Source: an uncultured Alphaproteobacteria bacterium
GTDB taxonomy: Bacteria > Pseudomonadota > Alphaproteobacteria > CAAHEQ01 > UBA3637
Reading direction: 5' to 3'
Assembly: GCA_944392145.1 (NCBI GenBank)
Contig: CALXVS010000011.1
Coordinates: forward strand, 1 to 46,322
DNA length: 46,322 bases
The translations under genes and the position numbers were made by a program. Under the pieces are notes generated by a model. The model was not told the DNA's origin and did no database searches. It was given only the letters and a program-made list of their open reading frames with translations. This document shows, piece by piece, positions 33,701 through 41,332 of the stretch. Position 1 is the first letter of the stretch. Every line of letters starts with the position of its first letter.

Positions 33701-34239
33701 CTACTCAACCCCGGATATTTTTTGACGGTATAATTTTCTGCCGGAAAGGATTTGTTGCCGATGTCCATCATGCGGGCCGTAGCGGTTATTTTATAGCAGT
33801 CCACATGAATATCTGTAATAACCAGGGTTATCGGCGGGTCCATCTGCGGCGTTGTCAGGTCGTCAGACAGATATGGCCGGTATGTCAGATCGATCATGTC
33901 TTGTGTCTCTATAGACCGGTCAAGATAAGCGATCATCTCGGTTGAAACGTTGTCGATCGTGACCGAAATCTCAGGTGTCGGCGTGTTGTTGACCGGTGGC
34001 AATTCCAAGTCAAAGGCCATGGCAACAAACTCCACAGCTTCACCCGGATTTAGAGGGGCCGAGTTTTCAAGCGTACAAGTGTGGCTGACGTGATCCCGAA
34101 CAACCCGAATAGCGGTTGGATTACCATTCTCATCCACAAACGAGGGATGCCTTAACTCTAATGTGTGCAATAAAATCACATCACTGGGTGCCGAGGCATA
34201 GGCTTCTTTTAATGCTTCTGATAAAGTGTTATCTGTCAT
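33697..34239 (-). CDS. Phage tail protein, DUF1833 family
   Basis: The protein has 180 residues: LSEALKEAYASAPSDVILLH at the start, TLELRHPSF, then VAMAFDLELPPVNNTPTPEI and a tail-associated DIGNKSFPAENYT. This matches the DUF1833 family found just before NlpC/P60 and TipJ genes in siphophage tail operons. Its role is tail assembly; the mechanism is not known. Confidence 0.75.
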   Translation of the reverse strand: MTDNTLSEALKEAYASAPSDVILLHTLELRHPSFVDENGNPTAIRVVRDHVSHTCTLENSAPLNPGEAVEFVAMAFDLELPPVNNTPTPEISVTIDNVSTEMIAYLDRSIETQDMIDLTYRPYLSDDLTTPQMDPPITLVITDIHVDCYKITATARMMDIGNKSFPAENYTVKKYPGLSR

Positions 34240-34250
34240 TTCATTTTTCC

Positions 34251-34578
34251 TTAAATATCCTCAACAAGTTCACAGATTTTTGAATGGTAAACCTTATTCC
34301 CTCGCATCACGACAATTGTATCTCCAACAATAACCATACTTTGCCGATACCATGTTGTTGAGGTAAATGGCATTTTATATTTTTTGTAAGTGGAAAAATC
34401 AGAAGTCGAATAGATTCTTGATTGGTCTATAATATAATACAGTCCGTTATAATAAAGGACATTAAAAGAATAGTGCTCGGCATTAAAACCTTCCGGTTTT
34501 GTTAACTCACTCCAATTTGTTCCGTCTGAACTTCTGATAAACTTATCACTCCAGTTGTAATGGTAAAAATAACCGATC
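34251..34578 (-). pseudogene. 3' remnant of a phage tail fibre-like gene
   Basis: An open minus-strand frame ending at TAA 34253-34251 encodes a beta-rich tail: YHYNWSDKFIRSSDGTNW, HYSFNVLYYNGLYYIID and MVIVGDTIVVMRGNKVYHSK. The alternating strands and W/Y content fit a beta-propeller or fibre protein. The 5' end is lost at the junction near 34,575, where the recombinase gene begins. The recombinase stop is read from this sequence in another frame. Confidence 0.6.
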
Positions 34579-35437
34579 GGGAGGGTGTAAATCTATCTCC
34601 CTTATTAAGCCGTTTTAACTCTTGGACTTGATTCCACAAATCCATGGGGATGATAGCTTCGTGCAAACCGTCAAACAACTCGTTTTTATAGGGGATTTTT
34701 CCGATATATATAGGGTTACGAAGCATATTATTAACGATAGCATGATTAAAGGCTATGTTGACAGGCTCTATTGAAGACGGTAGTTTACGTGGTTTACTAT
34801 GGTACCCCATTTCTTTTGCGTTCCGGCTAACTTGGACTTCAGACCGGCACCGGAGGTACTCTTCAAAGATATATCGAACAACCTTGGCTTCTTCGGGATT
34901 AACCACTAACTTCTTATTTTCTACATCATACCCCAAAGGAACGCTTCCACCGGTCCACATCCCTTTTTTCTTTGTGGCGGCAATTTTATCTCGGATACGC
35001 TCAGCACTGACTTCACGTTCAAATTGGGCAAAGGATAACAAAATATGCAGGGTTAACATACCCATGGAATCACAGGTGTTAAAGTGTTGTGTTACAGAAA
35101 CAAAGGAACAATCGTGTGCATCAAAAATTTTAATCAGTTGTGCAAAGTCTAGCAAGGAACGGGTAAGACGGTCAATTTTATACACGACAATCATGTCCAC
35201 TTTATCATTTTTGACGTCTTCCAGTAATCGCTGTAACGCAGGACGTTTCATGGTACCACCGCTATATCCACCATCATCATAACGGTCAGGAATGAGTGTC
35301 CAACCTAAATGTTTTTGACTTTTAATATAGTTTTCGCCGGCTTCCCGCTGTGCCTCCAACGTGTTAAACTCTTTATCCAACCCTTCCTCTGTTGATTTAC
35401 GGGTATAAACTGCACATCTGATTGTTTTTTGTTCCAT
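34502..35437 (-). pseudogene. Large serine recombinase, C-terminally truncated
   Basis: The N-terminal resolvase domain is complete: VYTRKSTEEGLDKEFNTLEA with the catalytic Ser, YDDGGYSGG, YKIDRLTRSLLDFAQL and LLSFAQFEREV. The recombinase domain continues to TPSRSV at about residue 288. There the homology to the intact copy at 37319-39031 stops and 23 unrelated residues follow, read from the tail fibre remnant. The zinc ribbon and coiled-coil are missing, so integration activity is unlikely. It lies three bases after the DUF2924 gene. Confidence 0.85.
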
Positions 35438-35440
35438 GTC

Positions 35441-35854
35441 TTATCCTTTGTATTTTTCTAATTCGAAAAAGTGATTGCCCGAAATTTTAAAGCCGGTTAT
35501 CAGTTTGGCAACGCTGGACAGGCTTTTGTATTTGTTCCCTTGGTATTCAAATCCCCCGGGAACGATTTTAACCGAGTGTTCTATACCTTTATACTCCCGA
35601 ACAATGCGGGTACCTTCCGGTGGCAGGTGTAGGCCTTTTTTCTTCTTTTTTTCTAGGCAAAGTTCAGAGATTACTTTCTTCGTTGAGGCGTTTAATCCTC
35701 CGTATGCCAACTCTTGCATCCGGTAAGCTATCCGACTGATATAAAACTCTCGCTTTTGAGCTTCGCACTCTGTACCAAAATAGTGCTTCCACAGATGACG
35801 CAACTCAGAAATCGGGAGTGTTTGTAATTGAGCTATTTTTAATGCTATTTCCAT
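35441..35854 (-). CDS. DUF2924 protein (left integration module)
   Basis: This 137-residue protein has the DUF2924 plan: LPISELRHLWKHYFGTECEA, REFYISRIAYRMQELAYGGL, LPPEGTRIVREYKGIEHSVK and YKSLSSVAKLITGFKISGNH then FF. It is similar to the right-hand copy at 36906-37307. DUF2924 genes almost always precede a large serine recombinase in alphaproteobacterial phages; the protein may be a recombination partner. It overlaps the small gene before it by ten bases. Confidence 0.85.
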   Translation of the reverse strand: MEIALKIAQLQTLPISELRHLWKHYFGTECEAQKREFYISRIAYRMQELAYGGLNASTKKVISELCLEKKKKKGLHLPPEGTRIVREYKGIEHSVKIVPGGFEYQGNKYKSLSSVAKLITGFKISGNHFFELEKYKG

Positions 35855-36009
35855 TGTTCTACTCCTTTCTTGTTGATTGTGTTGCTATGAATGCTTGGAT
35901 TTTTAGTATTATCAAGCCCTTTCTCGACTATTTCGTCTTTTTCTTTGGCCTCTAAAAACAGTAAAAACTCCGGTATAATTAATTGTATTAAACTTTCGAT
36001 TTGGGTCAT
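35845..36009 (-). CDS. Small protein, first gene of the left integration module
   Basis: The start MTQIESLIQLIIPEFLLFLE at 36009 follows a perfect GGAGGT site. It is 54 residues: an amphipathic N-terminal helix and a KNPSIHS segment. It is homologous to the small gene at 36742-36918 (MTQVEKLIKIIMPDLLRYLE, KNPSIHC), which proves both are real genes. The function is unknown; a regulator or directionality factor is possible. Confidence 0.75.
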   Translation of the reverse strand: MTQIESLIQLIIPEFLLFLEAKEKDEIVEKGLDNTKNPSIHSNTINKKGVEQWK

Positions 36010-36140
36010 CTTGACCTCCTTTCGAAAGGTAAAAAGCCCGGACATCGATTTTTCGTCCCCCAAAAATGAAAAAAATTTCAATTATTTTTTAACCAATTGA
36101 TTTTCAAGAATTAAAAAACAGAAAAAAATCTCGATTAAAA

Positions 36141-36183
36141 TTTTCGCAACCGCTTTTTTGACTAGTTGAAGCGGTTGTGAAAA
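36141..36183. repeat. 43-bp dyad, candidate recombinase attachment or operator site
   Basis: TTTTCGCAACCGCTT (36141-36155) and AAGCGGTTGTGAAAA (36169-36183) are 15-base arms with one G-T pair around a 13-base centre that contains ACTAGT. Size and symmetry fit an att site of a large serine recombinase. Confidence 0.45.
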
Positions 36184-36390
36184 ACGATAGAATATCATTT
36201 TATGCGAAGCAAGCAAAGTCAATAAGTTGGGGGGATTGTGTGCAGGCTAAAAAAGCACATCTCGTAAGTGTATATCTTTTTCAAAAAAGTATATGCCAAA
36301 GCGGATTTGAATTAAAAACCCCAAGATATTTTATCAAAAATCAAGTCTTGAAAAGTGCCTGTTTTAGCGGCCTGCGGGGTAATTTAGGCA

Positions 36391-36420
36391 CAAAAAAAGC
36401 GAAAGGATATCCTTTCGCTT
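36391..36420 (-). terminator. Hairpin terminator, minus strand
   Basis: AAGCGAAAGGA (36397-36407) and TCCTTTCGCTT (36410-36420) form a perfect stem. On the minus strand the T tract TTTTTTTG follows. It would stop leftward transcription before the left module. Confidence 0.65.
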
Positions 36421-36434
36421 TCAACTATTGGTCG

Positions 36435-36591
36435 GATTGACCCCCTCTAAATTAGAAAACGGATACCACCCGAAATACTTATAAAGTACTTATAGCAGAT
36501 AAATGCAGAAAACACAAGACCTTTCTGCAATTTTTTTTATAAAAAAATGCCAAGGCGGGCGAACTTTCTAACCTAAACTGGTGGGGTTGAG
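36435..36591. repeat. Possible MITE or insertion-sequence relic
   Basis: The left end (36435-36458, GACCCCCTCTAAATTAGAAA) and the reverse complement of the right end (36564-36591, TTTCTAACCTAAAC with GTGGGG) are similar inverted ends, about 157 bases apart overall. TGACCCC-type ends occur in IS3/IS150-group elements. No transposase is present. Confidence 0.3.
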
Positions 36592-36686
36592 TTTTAGATA
36601 CTGACCGCCTTGTTTGATGTTCATTTTTTTATTTAATTACAATGACATATACCGACAGATATGGCGGCTTGTAAATTTTTTTATTT

Positions 36687-36722
36687 TTTTTGAGGGAATT
36701 TTTCAATCTCCGGGGGAGTTAC
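36687..36722 (+). promoter_or_regulatory. 36-base phage leader element, copy 1
   Basis: The stretch is identical at 35 of 36 bases to 39700-39735. It contains GAGGGAATTTTTCAATCTCC and a CTCC-GGG-GGAG hairpin. It lies 20 bases before the first gene of the right integration module. Confidence 0.7.
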
Positions 36723-36741
36723 ATTTCGAAAGGAGGTCAAA

Positions 36742-36918
36742 ATGACCCAAGTAGAAAAATTGATAAAAATAATCATGCCGGATTTGCTCCGGTACCTAGA
36801 AATGGTAGAAAGTGGCGAAATTATTCAGAAAAGACTGGATAAAAGAAAAAATCCAAGCATTCATTGTGACGACGAACAAGAATTGGAAATTGATGGAGGT
36901 TCACAATGCAATCAATAG
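36742..36918 (+). CDS. Small protein, first gene of the right integration module
   Basis: This is a 58-residue protein with an AAAGGAGGT ribosome site. The N-terminal helix MTQVEKLIKIIMPDLLRYLE and the KNPSIHC motif match the left-module gene at 35845-36009; the acidic tail DDEQELEIDGG does not. The last 13 bases overlap the DUF2924 gene. The function is unknown. Confidence 0.75.
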   Translation: MTQVEKLIKIIMPDLLRYLEMVESGEIIQKRLDKRKNPSIHCDDEQELEIDGGSQCNQ

Positions 36919-37307
36919 CAGTCCAAATAGCATTACTTCAACAGAAGTCTGTGCTGGAACTACAAGAACTGTGGAAGAAATACTTTAATGAGCCAACGAC
37001 TATTCAAAGTAAGGAATTTTTTGTATCTCGTATAGCTTATCGCATACAGGAATTGGCATACGGAGGCTTACCTCGAGAGCAACAACAGTTGATCGCTCAG
37101 ATGTATGTTCCTCCGGAGATGCGCAAAAATCTTCCACCGGTGGGAACAAGGATTATACGCGAATATCACCAAGTTGAGCATTCTGTTACTATTTTGAATG
37201 ATGGATTTGAGTATAACGGAATGAAGTTTCCAACGCTTTCGGCCATAGCAAAAAAAATTACCGGCCGGAAAATATCAGGAAGATACTTTTTTGGAATAGA
37301 TAATTAA
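36906..37307 (+). CDS. DUF2924 protein (right integration module)
   Basis: This 133-residue homologue of the left copy keeps LQELWKKYFNEPTT, EFFVSRIAYRIQELAYGGL, LPPVGTRIIREYHQVEHSVT and FPTLSAIAKKITGRKISGRY. It contains a helical N-half and a DNA-binding-like C-half with a conserved GTRI-REY core. It is followed by the recombinase after 11 bases, with AAAAGGAG between. Confidence 0.85.
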   Translation: MQSIAVQIALLQQKSVLELQELWKKYFNEPTTIQSKEFFVSRIAYRIQELAYGGLPREQQQLIAQMYVPPEMRKNLPPVGTRIIREYHQVEHSVTILNDGFEYNGMKFPTLSAIAKKITGRKISGRYFFGIDN

Positions 37308-37318
37308 AAGGAGAAACC

Positions 37319-39031
37319 ATGGAACCGCAAAAAAAAGTCAGATGTGCAATTTACACTCGTAAATCAACAGATGAAGGTCTTGAAAAAGAATTTAATACTT
37401 TGGAAGCCCAACGTGAAGCCGGAGAAAATTACATTAAGAGTTTTAAGCATCAAGGTTGGGAAGCCTTACCAGACCACTACGATGATGGTGGTTTCAGCGG
37501 TGGCAATCTAAAGAGGCCTGCCTTACAACAACTATTGAAAGATGTTGAAAAAGGTAAAGTTGATATGATTGTTGTTTATAAAATAGACCGTTTAACCCGT
37601 TCTCTTCTCGATTTTGCACAGCTCGTAAAAACGCTTGAAAAGCATAATTGCTCTTTTGTATCTGTTACACAGCACTTTAATACTTGCGATTCCATGGGAA
37701 AGTTAACATTAAATATATTGCTGTCGTTTGCACAATTCGAGCGTGAGCTTGGTGCAGAACGTGTCCGGGATAAAATTGCGGCCAGCCGTAAAAAAGGAAT
37801 GTGGACCGGTGGATCGGTTCCTCTTGGCTACACTCTTAAAAATAAAAAATTGATTATTGAACCGGCTGAGGCAGAGATTATACGTTTTATTTTTGAAGAT
37901 TATGCTCGTACTAGATCAGAATTACTTACAACACAGCACGCCATCGAGCGCGGTTACACACCTAAAGAACGGAAAAATAAAGATGGAACCCTTAAGAATA
38001 AAGAGGTTTTTAATCACTCAATGGTTAATCACATTTTGAACAATCCTCTTTATTTGGGGAAGATGCCATACAAAGGAGAGCTATACGAAGGTCAGCACAA
38101 GGCTATTATTTCACAGGATTTATGGGATAGAGTAAAAAGTCTAAAATCGGATAATTTAGGAAATGCATTTTGTCCGTCAAGATCAGTAAAAAACAGCTTA
38201 TTAAAAGGTCTGTTAGAATGTGAATGTTGTGGCACCATGATTCCAACTAGATGTAAGCGCGGCAACAAGTACTATGAGTATTACACTACTTTAAAATCTG
38301 TAAAAGAAGGTGCAAAAGCACATCCGTGCAAAATTGGAAGTGTTCCTGCTGGGGAACTCGACACTTTTGTTTTAGAAAAGATACAACAAATATTTAAGTC
38401 GCCGAAGATAATGCGAGAGATGGCAAAACAGCTTGAAGAGGCTAACCCCAAGTATTCAGCAAATGATGCTTATAATCTTGCGAATAATATAGGCGAAGTG
38501 TTCCAGTACTTTGAACCGGCAACTGTCCACGATTTTATTTCAGAGGTTGTTGAAAAAGTAGTTTTGCACCAAGAATTTATTGAGATAAAATTACGTCCAT
38601 ATGGGGCTGATATTTTTGAAAATCAGCTTACAGAACCTGATAAATGCTACTGCAAAGAAAGTTTAGTTCTAAAATATCCTGTAAAGTTTGGGAGAAAACG
38701 CGGAAGCATGAAAATTGTTGAACCCACAAATCCAACTAAGGATATGCCGGCACGAGATGAAAAACTTTATAATGCAGTTACACAAGCCTTTTATTTGAAA
38801 AATGAAATGGAAACTAAAAAGATATCATTAGCAGAGTTATCACGACGAGAGCATTGTGATCATACTTATATTGGTCAAGTGGTGCGCCTTACAACTTTAG
38901 CACCGGACATTATAATGGCCATTATTGAGGGTAGACAGCCAAAACTTTTGACCTTAAGAAGATTACTTCGCGAACGCTTCCCATACTCATGGGAAGAGCA
39001 ACGCAAGGAATTAGGATTTAATCCTGCATAA
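37319..39031 (+). CDS. Large serine recombinase (phage integrase)
   Basis: This 570-residue intact recombinase has its catalytic Ser in YTRKSTDEGLEKEFNTLEA, with YDDGGFSGG, YKIDRLTRSLLDFAQ and FERELGAERVRDKIAA. A recombinase domain follows to about residue 290, then a zinc ribbon (CECCGTM, CK at HPCKIG) and a coiled-coil segment near 370-400. The C-terminal 80 residues have a helix-turn-helix look (KISLAELSRREHCDHTYIGQ). It should mediate integration and excision of the right element; its N-terminal 290 residues are closely similar to the truncated left copy. Confidence 0.93.
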   Translation: MEPQKKVRCAIYTRKSTDEGLEKEFNTLEAQREAGENYIKSFKHQGWEALPDHYDDGGFSGGNLKRPALQQLLKDVEKGKVDMIVVYKIDRLTRSLLDFAQLVKTLEKHNCSFVSVTQHFNTCDSMGKLTLNILLSFAQFERELGAERVRDKIAASRKKGMWTGGSVPLGYTLKNKKLIIEPAEAEIIRFIFEDYARTRSELLTTQHAIERGYTPKERKNKDGTLKNKEVFNHSMVNHILNNPLYLGKMPYKGELYEGQHKAIISQDLWDRVKSLKSDNLGNAFCPSRSVKNSLLKGLLECECCGTMIPTRCKRGNKYYEYYTTLKSVKEGAKAHPCKIGSVPAGELDTFVLEKIQQIFKSPKIMREMAKQLEEANPKYSANDAYNLANNIGEVFQYFEPATVHDFISEVVEKVVLHQEFIEIKLRPYGADIFENQLTEPDKCYCKESLVLKYPVKFGRKRGSMKIVEPTNPTKDMPARDEKLYNAVTQAFYLKNEMETKKISLAELSRREHCDHTYIGQVVRLTTLAPDIIMAIIEGRQPKLLTLRRLLRERFPYSWEEQRKELGFNPA

Positions 39032-39058
39032 CATTATAAACAAATTGCTCTTTTTGTA

Positions 39059-39087
39059 TCTATGTATGCCTGAAAAACATACATAGA
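39059..39087 (+). terminator. Hairpin after the recombinase gene
   Basis: TCTATGTATG (39059-39068) and CATACATAGA (39078-39087) form a perfect ten-base-pair stem with a nine-base loop, followed by an AT-rich tract rather than a clean T run. Confidence 0.5.
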
Positions 39088-39149
39088 TATTTAATTTTAT
39101 AAATTTTTCAACCGTTTATTGAAAAAAAACTAAACTAATGAATATATGG

Positions 39150-39176
39150 CCTTTTGTATTAATCATTAACAAAAGG
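39150..39176 (+). promoter_or_regulatory. Hairpin covering the ribosome site of the sigma-like gene
   Basis: CCTTTTGT (39150-39157) pairs with ACAAAAGG (39169-39176); the AAGG of the right arm is the ribosome binding site for ATG 39184. The same arms recur at 39735-39760. Confidence 0.5.
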
Positions 39177-39183
39177 TTAAAAA

Positions 39184-39696
39184 ATGAACAAATATTTATT
39201 AGATGGGTTACCACCCAGCGTGGTAAACTATATCAAAATACATTTACGACGGATCTATTCCACGGGGCTTTTTGATAGCCAAGAACGAGAGGACTTAATT
39301 CAAGATTTAGTCCTCTTTTATTTAGAACTAATTCATAAGCTTACTGATGTGCTAGATGTAAAAGTTTACTTGGCCTTAAAAACTAAGGCTGACCACATTA
39401 TGAGAACCCGACTGCGAGAACTGCAATCGGGTTTTTTAAACACAGGGTCATTAAATAGTATGTTTGAGGATGAAGGCTTTGAACCTGCATCCTCTTTTTC
39501 GCTTTCCGATTTGGAAAATTATATTTCGATAAGCGAATTAAAAAACTTTATTTCACCAAAAGAACAGAAATTTATAGAACTTGTTCTGGATGGAGAAACA
39601 ATCGACAATGCTATAAGATTGGCACATGTATCTAAAAATATTCTTTATATCTTGAATGGAAAATTAGCTGAAAGGAATAAAAAACAAAAAAAATAA
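39184..39696 (+). CDS. Phage sigma-70-like protein
   Basis: The 170-residue protein starts with a region-2-like part (YIKIHLRRIYSTGLFDSQER then EDLIQDLVLFYLELI) and ends with a region-4-like segment (FISPKEQKFIELVLDGETID then NAIRLAHVSKNILYIL). The layout fits small phage or ECF-type sigma factors, though the match is weak in the middle. It may direct transcription of phage genes that share the leader elements. Confidence 0.6.
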   Translation: MNKYLLDGLPPSVVNYIKIHLRRIYSTGLFDSQEREDLIQDLVLFYLELIHKLTDVLDVKVYLALKTKADHIMRTRLRELQSGFLNTGSLNSMFEDEGFEPASSFSLSDLENYISISELKNFISPKEQKFIELVLDGETIDNAIRLAHVSKNILYILNGKLAERNKKQKK

Positions 39697-39699
39697 AAA

Positions 39700-39760
39700 T
39701 TTTTGAGGGAATTTTTCGATCTCCGGGGGAGTTACCTTTTGTATCAACCAAAACAAAAGG
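39700..39760 (+). promoter_or_regulatory. 36-base phage leader element, copy 2, with ribosome-site hairpin
   Basis: 39700-39735 repeats 36687-36722 with a single base change. It runs into CCTTTTGT (39735-39742) pairing with ACAAAAGG (39753-39760), whose right arm contains the AAAGGAG site of the next gene. Confidence 0.65.
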
Positions 39761-39768
39761 AGAAAAAA

Positions 39769-40014
39769 ATGGTTAAGCATACAAAAAGTGTATATGAAAT
39801 TATCCAAAATATCCCGGTCGACAGCATGATTGCTCTCTCATTTACTCAGTTACGTGAGTTTGAAGCACAGCTAAAAGACGAAGTAATTGCACACACTCTG
39901 AAGCGTAAACAAAAAAGCAAGGAATACCACCGCGCAGTTCTTGCTCTGCGCTGGATTCAAGGTGTGATTCGGATCAAGACAATGGATGAATGCCAAGGGG
40001 TGCAACATGGATAA
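39769..40014 (+). CDS. Unknown small phage protein
   Basis: This 81-residue soluble protein begins MVKHTKSVYEIIQNIPVDSM and is Lys/Arg-rich in the middle (LKRKQKSKEYHRAVLALRW). The start is chosen by AAAGGAG five to seven bases upstream. It overlaps the next gene by eight bases. I recognise no family. Confidence 0.7.
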   Translation: MVKHTKSVYEIIQNIPVDSMIALSFTQLREFEAQLKDEVIAHTLKRKQKSKEYHRAVLALRWIQGVIRIKTMDECQGVQHG

Positions 40015-40714
40015 AAAGACAACTATTTTGTTAGACACTGCCGGCTTCCTCGCGGCTGTGCATAACTATAAGAAAAGTGAAATCGCAGATTTAATTGTTG
40101 CGCTGTGCGAATTTAATTTATACGGTTGCACTTCTGTAAAATTAACGGACATGAAAAAAATTCACTTTGATGCGATTCAAGAAGTAATTGAATTGCGCAA
40201 TTCGCGTTGGCTTAAAACATGCGAGATTAACGCGCAAAACGCAAAAAAGCGAACTGCAAATCGTAAAGCGACCGCTGAGCGAAATTCAAGCGAGCCACCT
40301 GAACCAGCGCAAAGCGACCGCCCGGAAGATAAAGAGAGAGATAAAGAGAACGATAGTGAACTAGATGAAGATAAAGAGTCCGATAATGATTTTATAAATA
40401 AAAAAGATAGAAATAAAGAGGCGGAAAATGTGGATAAGTCCCGATACGTAGGTGCTCCGAGTGTTGAAGAAGTAGCGATTTATTGCAAGGAAAGTGGTTA
40501 TACCATCGACCCGGTGGCGTTTGTGAAGTGGAATTCTGACCGAGGTTGGATGAATGGCAAGAAATACATCGCGCTGGATTGGCGAAAAGCTGTCCGGAAA
40601 TGGTTTTGCAAAGAAAACGGTTTGTCCTACTCCGAAATGGAGAGCATGACTGACATCTGTCACGATATGCTCAGCAAGGTAAAGGGGGCGCAAGATGAAG
40701 CCAATCACACCTGA
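40007..40714 (+). CDS. Phage replication-type protein (DUF6291-like N-terminus)
   Basis: The N-terminal 80 residues (ILLDTAGFLAAVHNYKKSEI, FDAIQEVIELRNSRWL) resemble the DUF6291 helical domain of phage replication genes. A very charged linker (about 85-145, rich in Glu, Asp, Lys, Arg) follows. The end (PVAFVKWNSDRGWMNGKKYI then ALDWRKAVRKWF) is like the C-terminal module of phage primosome proteins. It has 235 residues; the start ATG is at 40007 after AAGGGG. The next gene overlaps by 20 bases. Confidence 0.65.
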   Translation: MDKKTTILLDTAGFLAAVHNYKKSEIADLIVALCEFNLYGCTSVKLTDMKKIHFDAIQEVIELRNSRWLKTCEINAQNAKKRTANRKATAERNSSEPPEPAQSDRPEDKERDKENDSELDEDKESDNDFINKKDRNKEAENVDKSRYVGAPSVEEVAIYCKESGYTIDPVAFVKWNSDRGWMNGKKYIALDWRKAVRKWFCKENGLSYSEMESMTDICHDMLSKVKGAQDEANHT

Positions 40715-41117
40715 ACAAATCAAAAATGATCTAGAAACAGCGGCTTATGTAGAGCGGCTCATACCTCCGGTGCGACCTCCAAAATATCGGTGCTGTATGC
40801 CGGACGTTGTCTATACTCCGCAAGAGATTGCGTTCATGGACCGCCGTCCAGTTCCACCGCAGCCAACATCGGAACAAATTGCCATCTGGGAAAAGGTAAT
40901 TTTACAATGGTTGCCTATTCTTGATGTTGAAGAAAGAAGTCTCGTCTGGAAGCGAGCCTGCCACATACCTTGGAAGTTACTTTGTCGGGATTTTGGGCTC
41001 TCTAGGCCGCAACTGAATATCGTGTATTCTCGAATAATCAATTATTTACACGGTTACCTAACAGGAAAAATGTCTAGACATAAAAAGACAAGACATTTTC
41101 AAAAAAAAGTGCTATGA
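40695..41117 (+). CDS. Phage DUF6362-like protein
   Basis: This 140-residue protein has a core VILQWLPILDVEERSLVWKR then ACHIPWKLLCRDFGLSRPQL, which matches DUF6362, a phage family with a helix-turn-helix-like end. The C-terminus is basic (KMSRHKKTRHFQKK). It could be a terminase-associated or transcription factor. It closes the first early operon before the terminator at 41189. Confidence 0.65.
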   Translation: MKPITPEQIKNDLETAAYVERLIPPVRPPKYRCCMPDVVYTPQEIAFMDRRPVPPQPTSEQIAIWEKVILQWLPILDVEERSLVWKRACHIPWKLLCRDFGLSRPQLNIVYSRIINYLHGYLTGKMSRHKKTRHFQKKVL

Positions 41118-41188
41118 ATCTTGGTATAATCGCGAGTGAGTGTGTAAACAAGCATTCCGATTATATTTTTATCTCGATGAAACATACC

Positions 41189-41217
41189 CCGCCGGTGGCA
41201 AACTGGCGGTTTTTTTG
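41189..41217 (+). terminator. Terminator of the early phage operon
   Basis: CCGCCGGT (41189-41196) pairs with ACTGGCGG (41202-41209), one G-T pair, followed by seven Ts. Confidence 0.85.
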
Positions 41218-41332
41218 TTGTTGCAAATCATCTTAAAATCTGCCATAATCAGAACAACCTCGTCGGGTGACGTGGTGATGTGGATTTAGGCCAACTTGTC
41301 CTACTATAACGGACTAAACAGGAGAAAATAAC

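Larger units (their letters stand above)
26908..36009 (-). mobile_element. Degraded prophage, leftward, missing replication and head genes
   Basis: Read from right to left: integration module, truncated recombinase, deletion junction near 34,575, tail fibre remnant, tail genes, two cargo cassettes and lysis genes. The order matches one phage genome with a large internal deletion. The 103 bases between the nucleotide operon and the first lysis gene hold nothing recognisable. The exact attachment sites are not identified. Confidence 0.75.
36010..36741. other. Divergent intergenic region between two integration modules
   Basis: This 732-base stretch has no supported gene. It holds, from left to right, a 43-bp dyad (36141-36183), a hairpin with a T tract on the minus strand (36397-36407 with 36410-36420), short inverted ends suggestive of a MITE (36435-36458 and 36564-36591), an eight-base-pair long-range stem CAAGGCGG/CCGCCTTG (36551-36558 with 36605-36612) and the leader repeat of the right module. 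It is the natural place for attachment sites and divergent promoters. Confidence 0.6.

Noticed and set aside
41230-41332. Firm call of a SAM-II riboswitch before metK
   Set aside because: GTGGTGAT resembles part of the SAM-II core, but the GCTTGCAGCCAC and GCTAAA blocks of the consensus are not present. Kept only as a weak finding.
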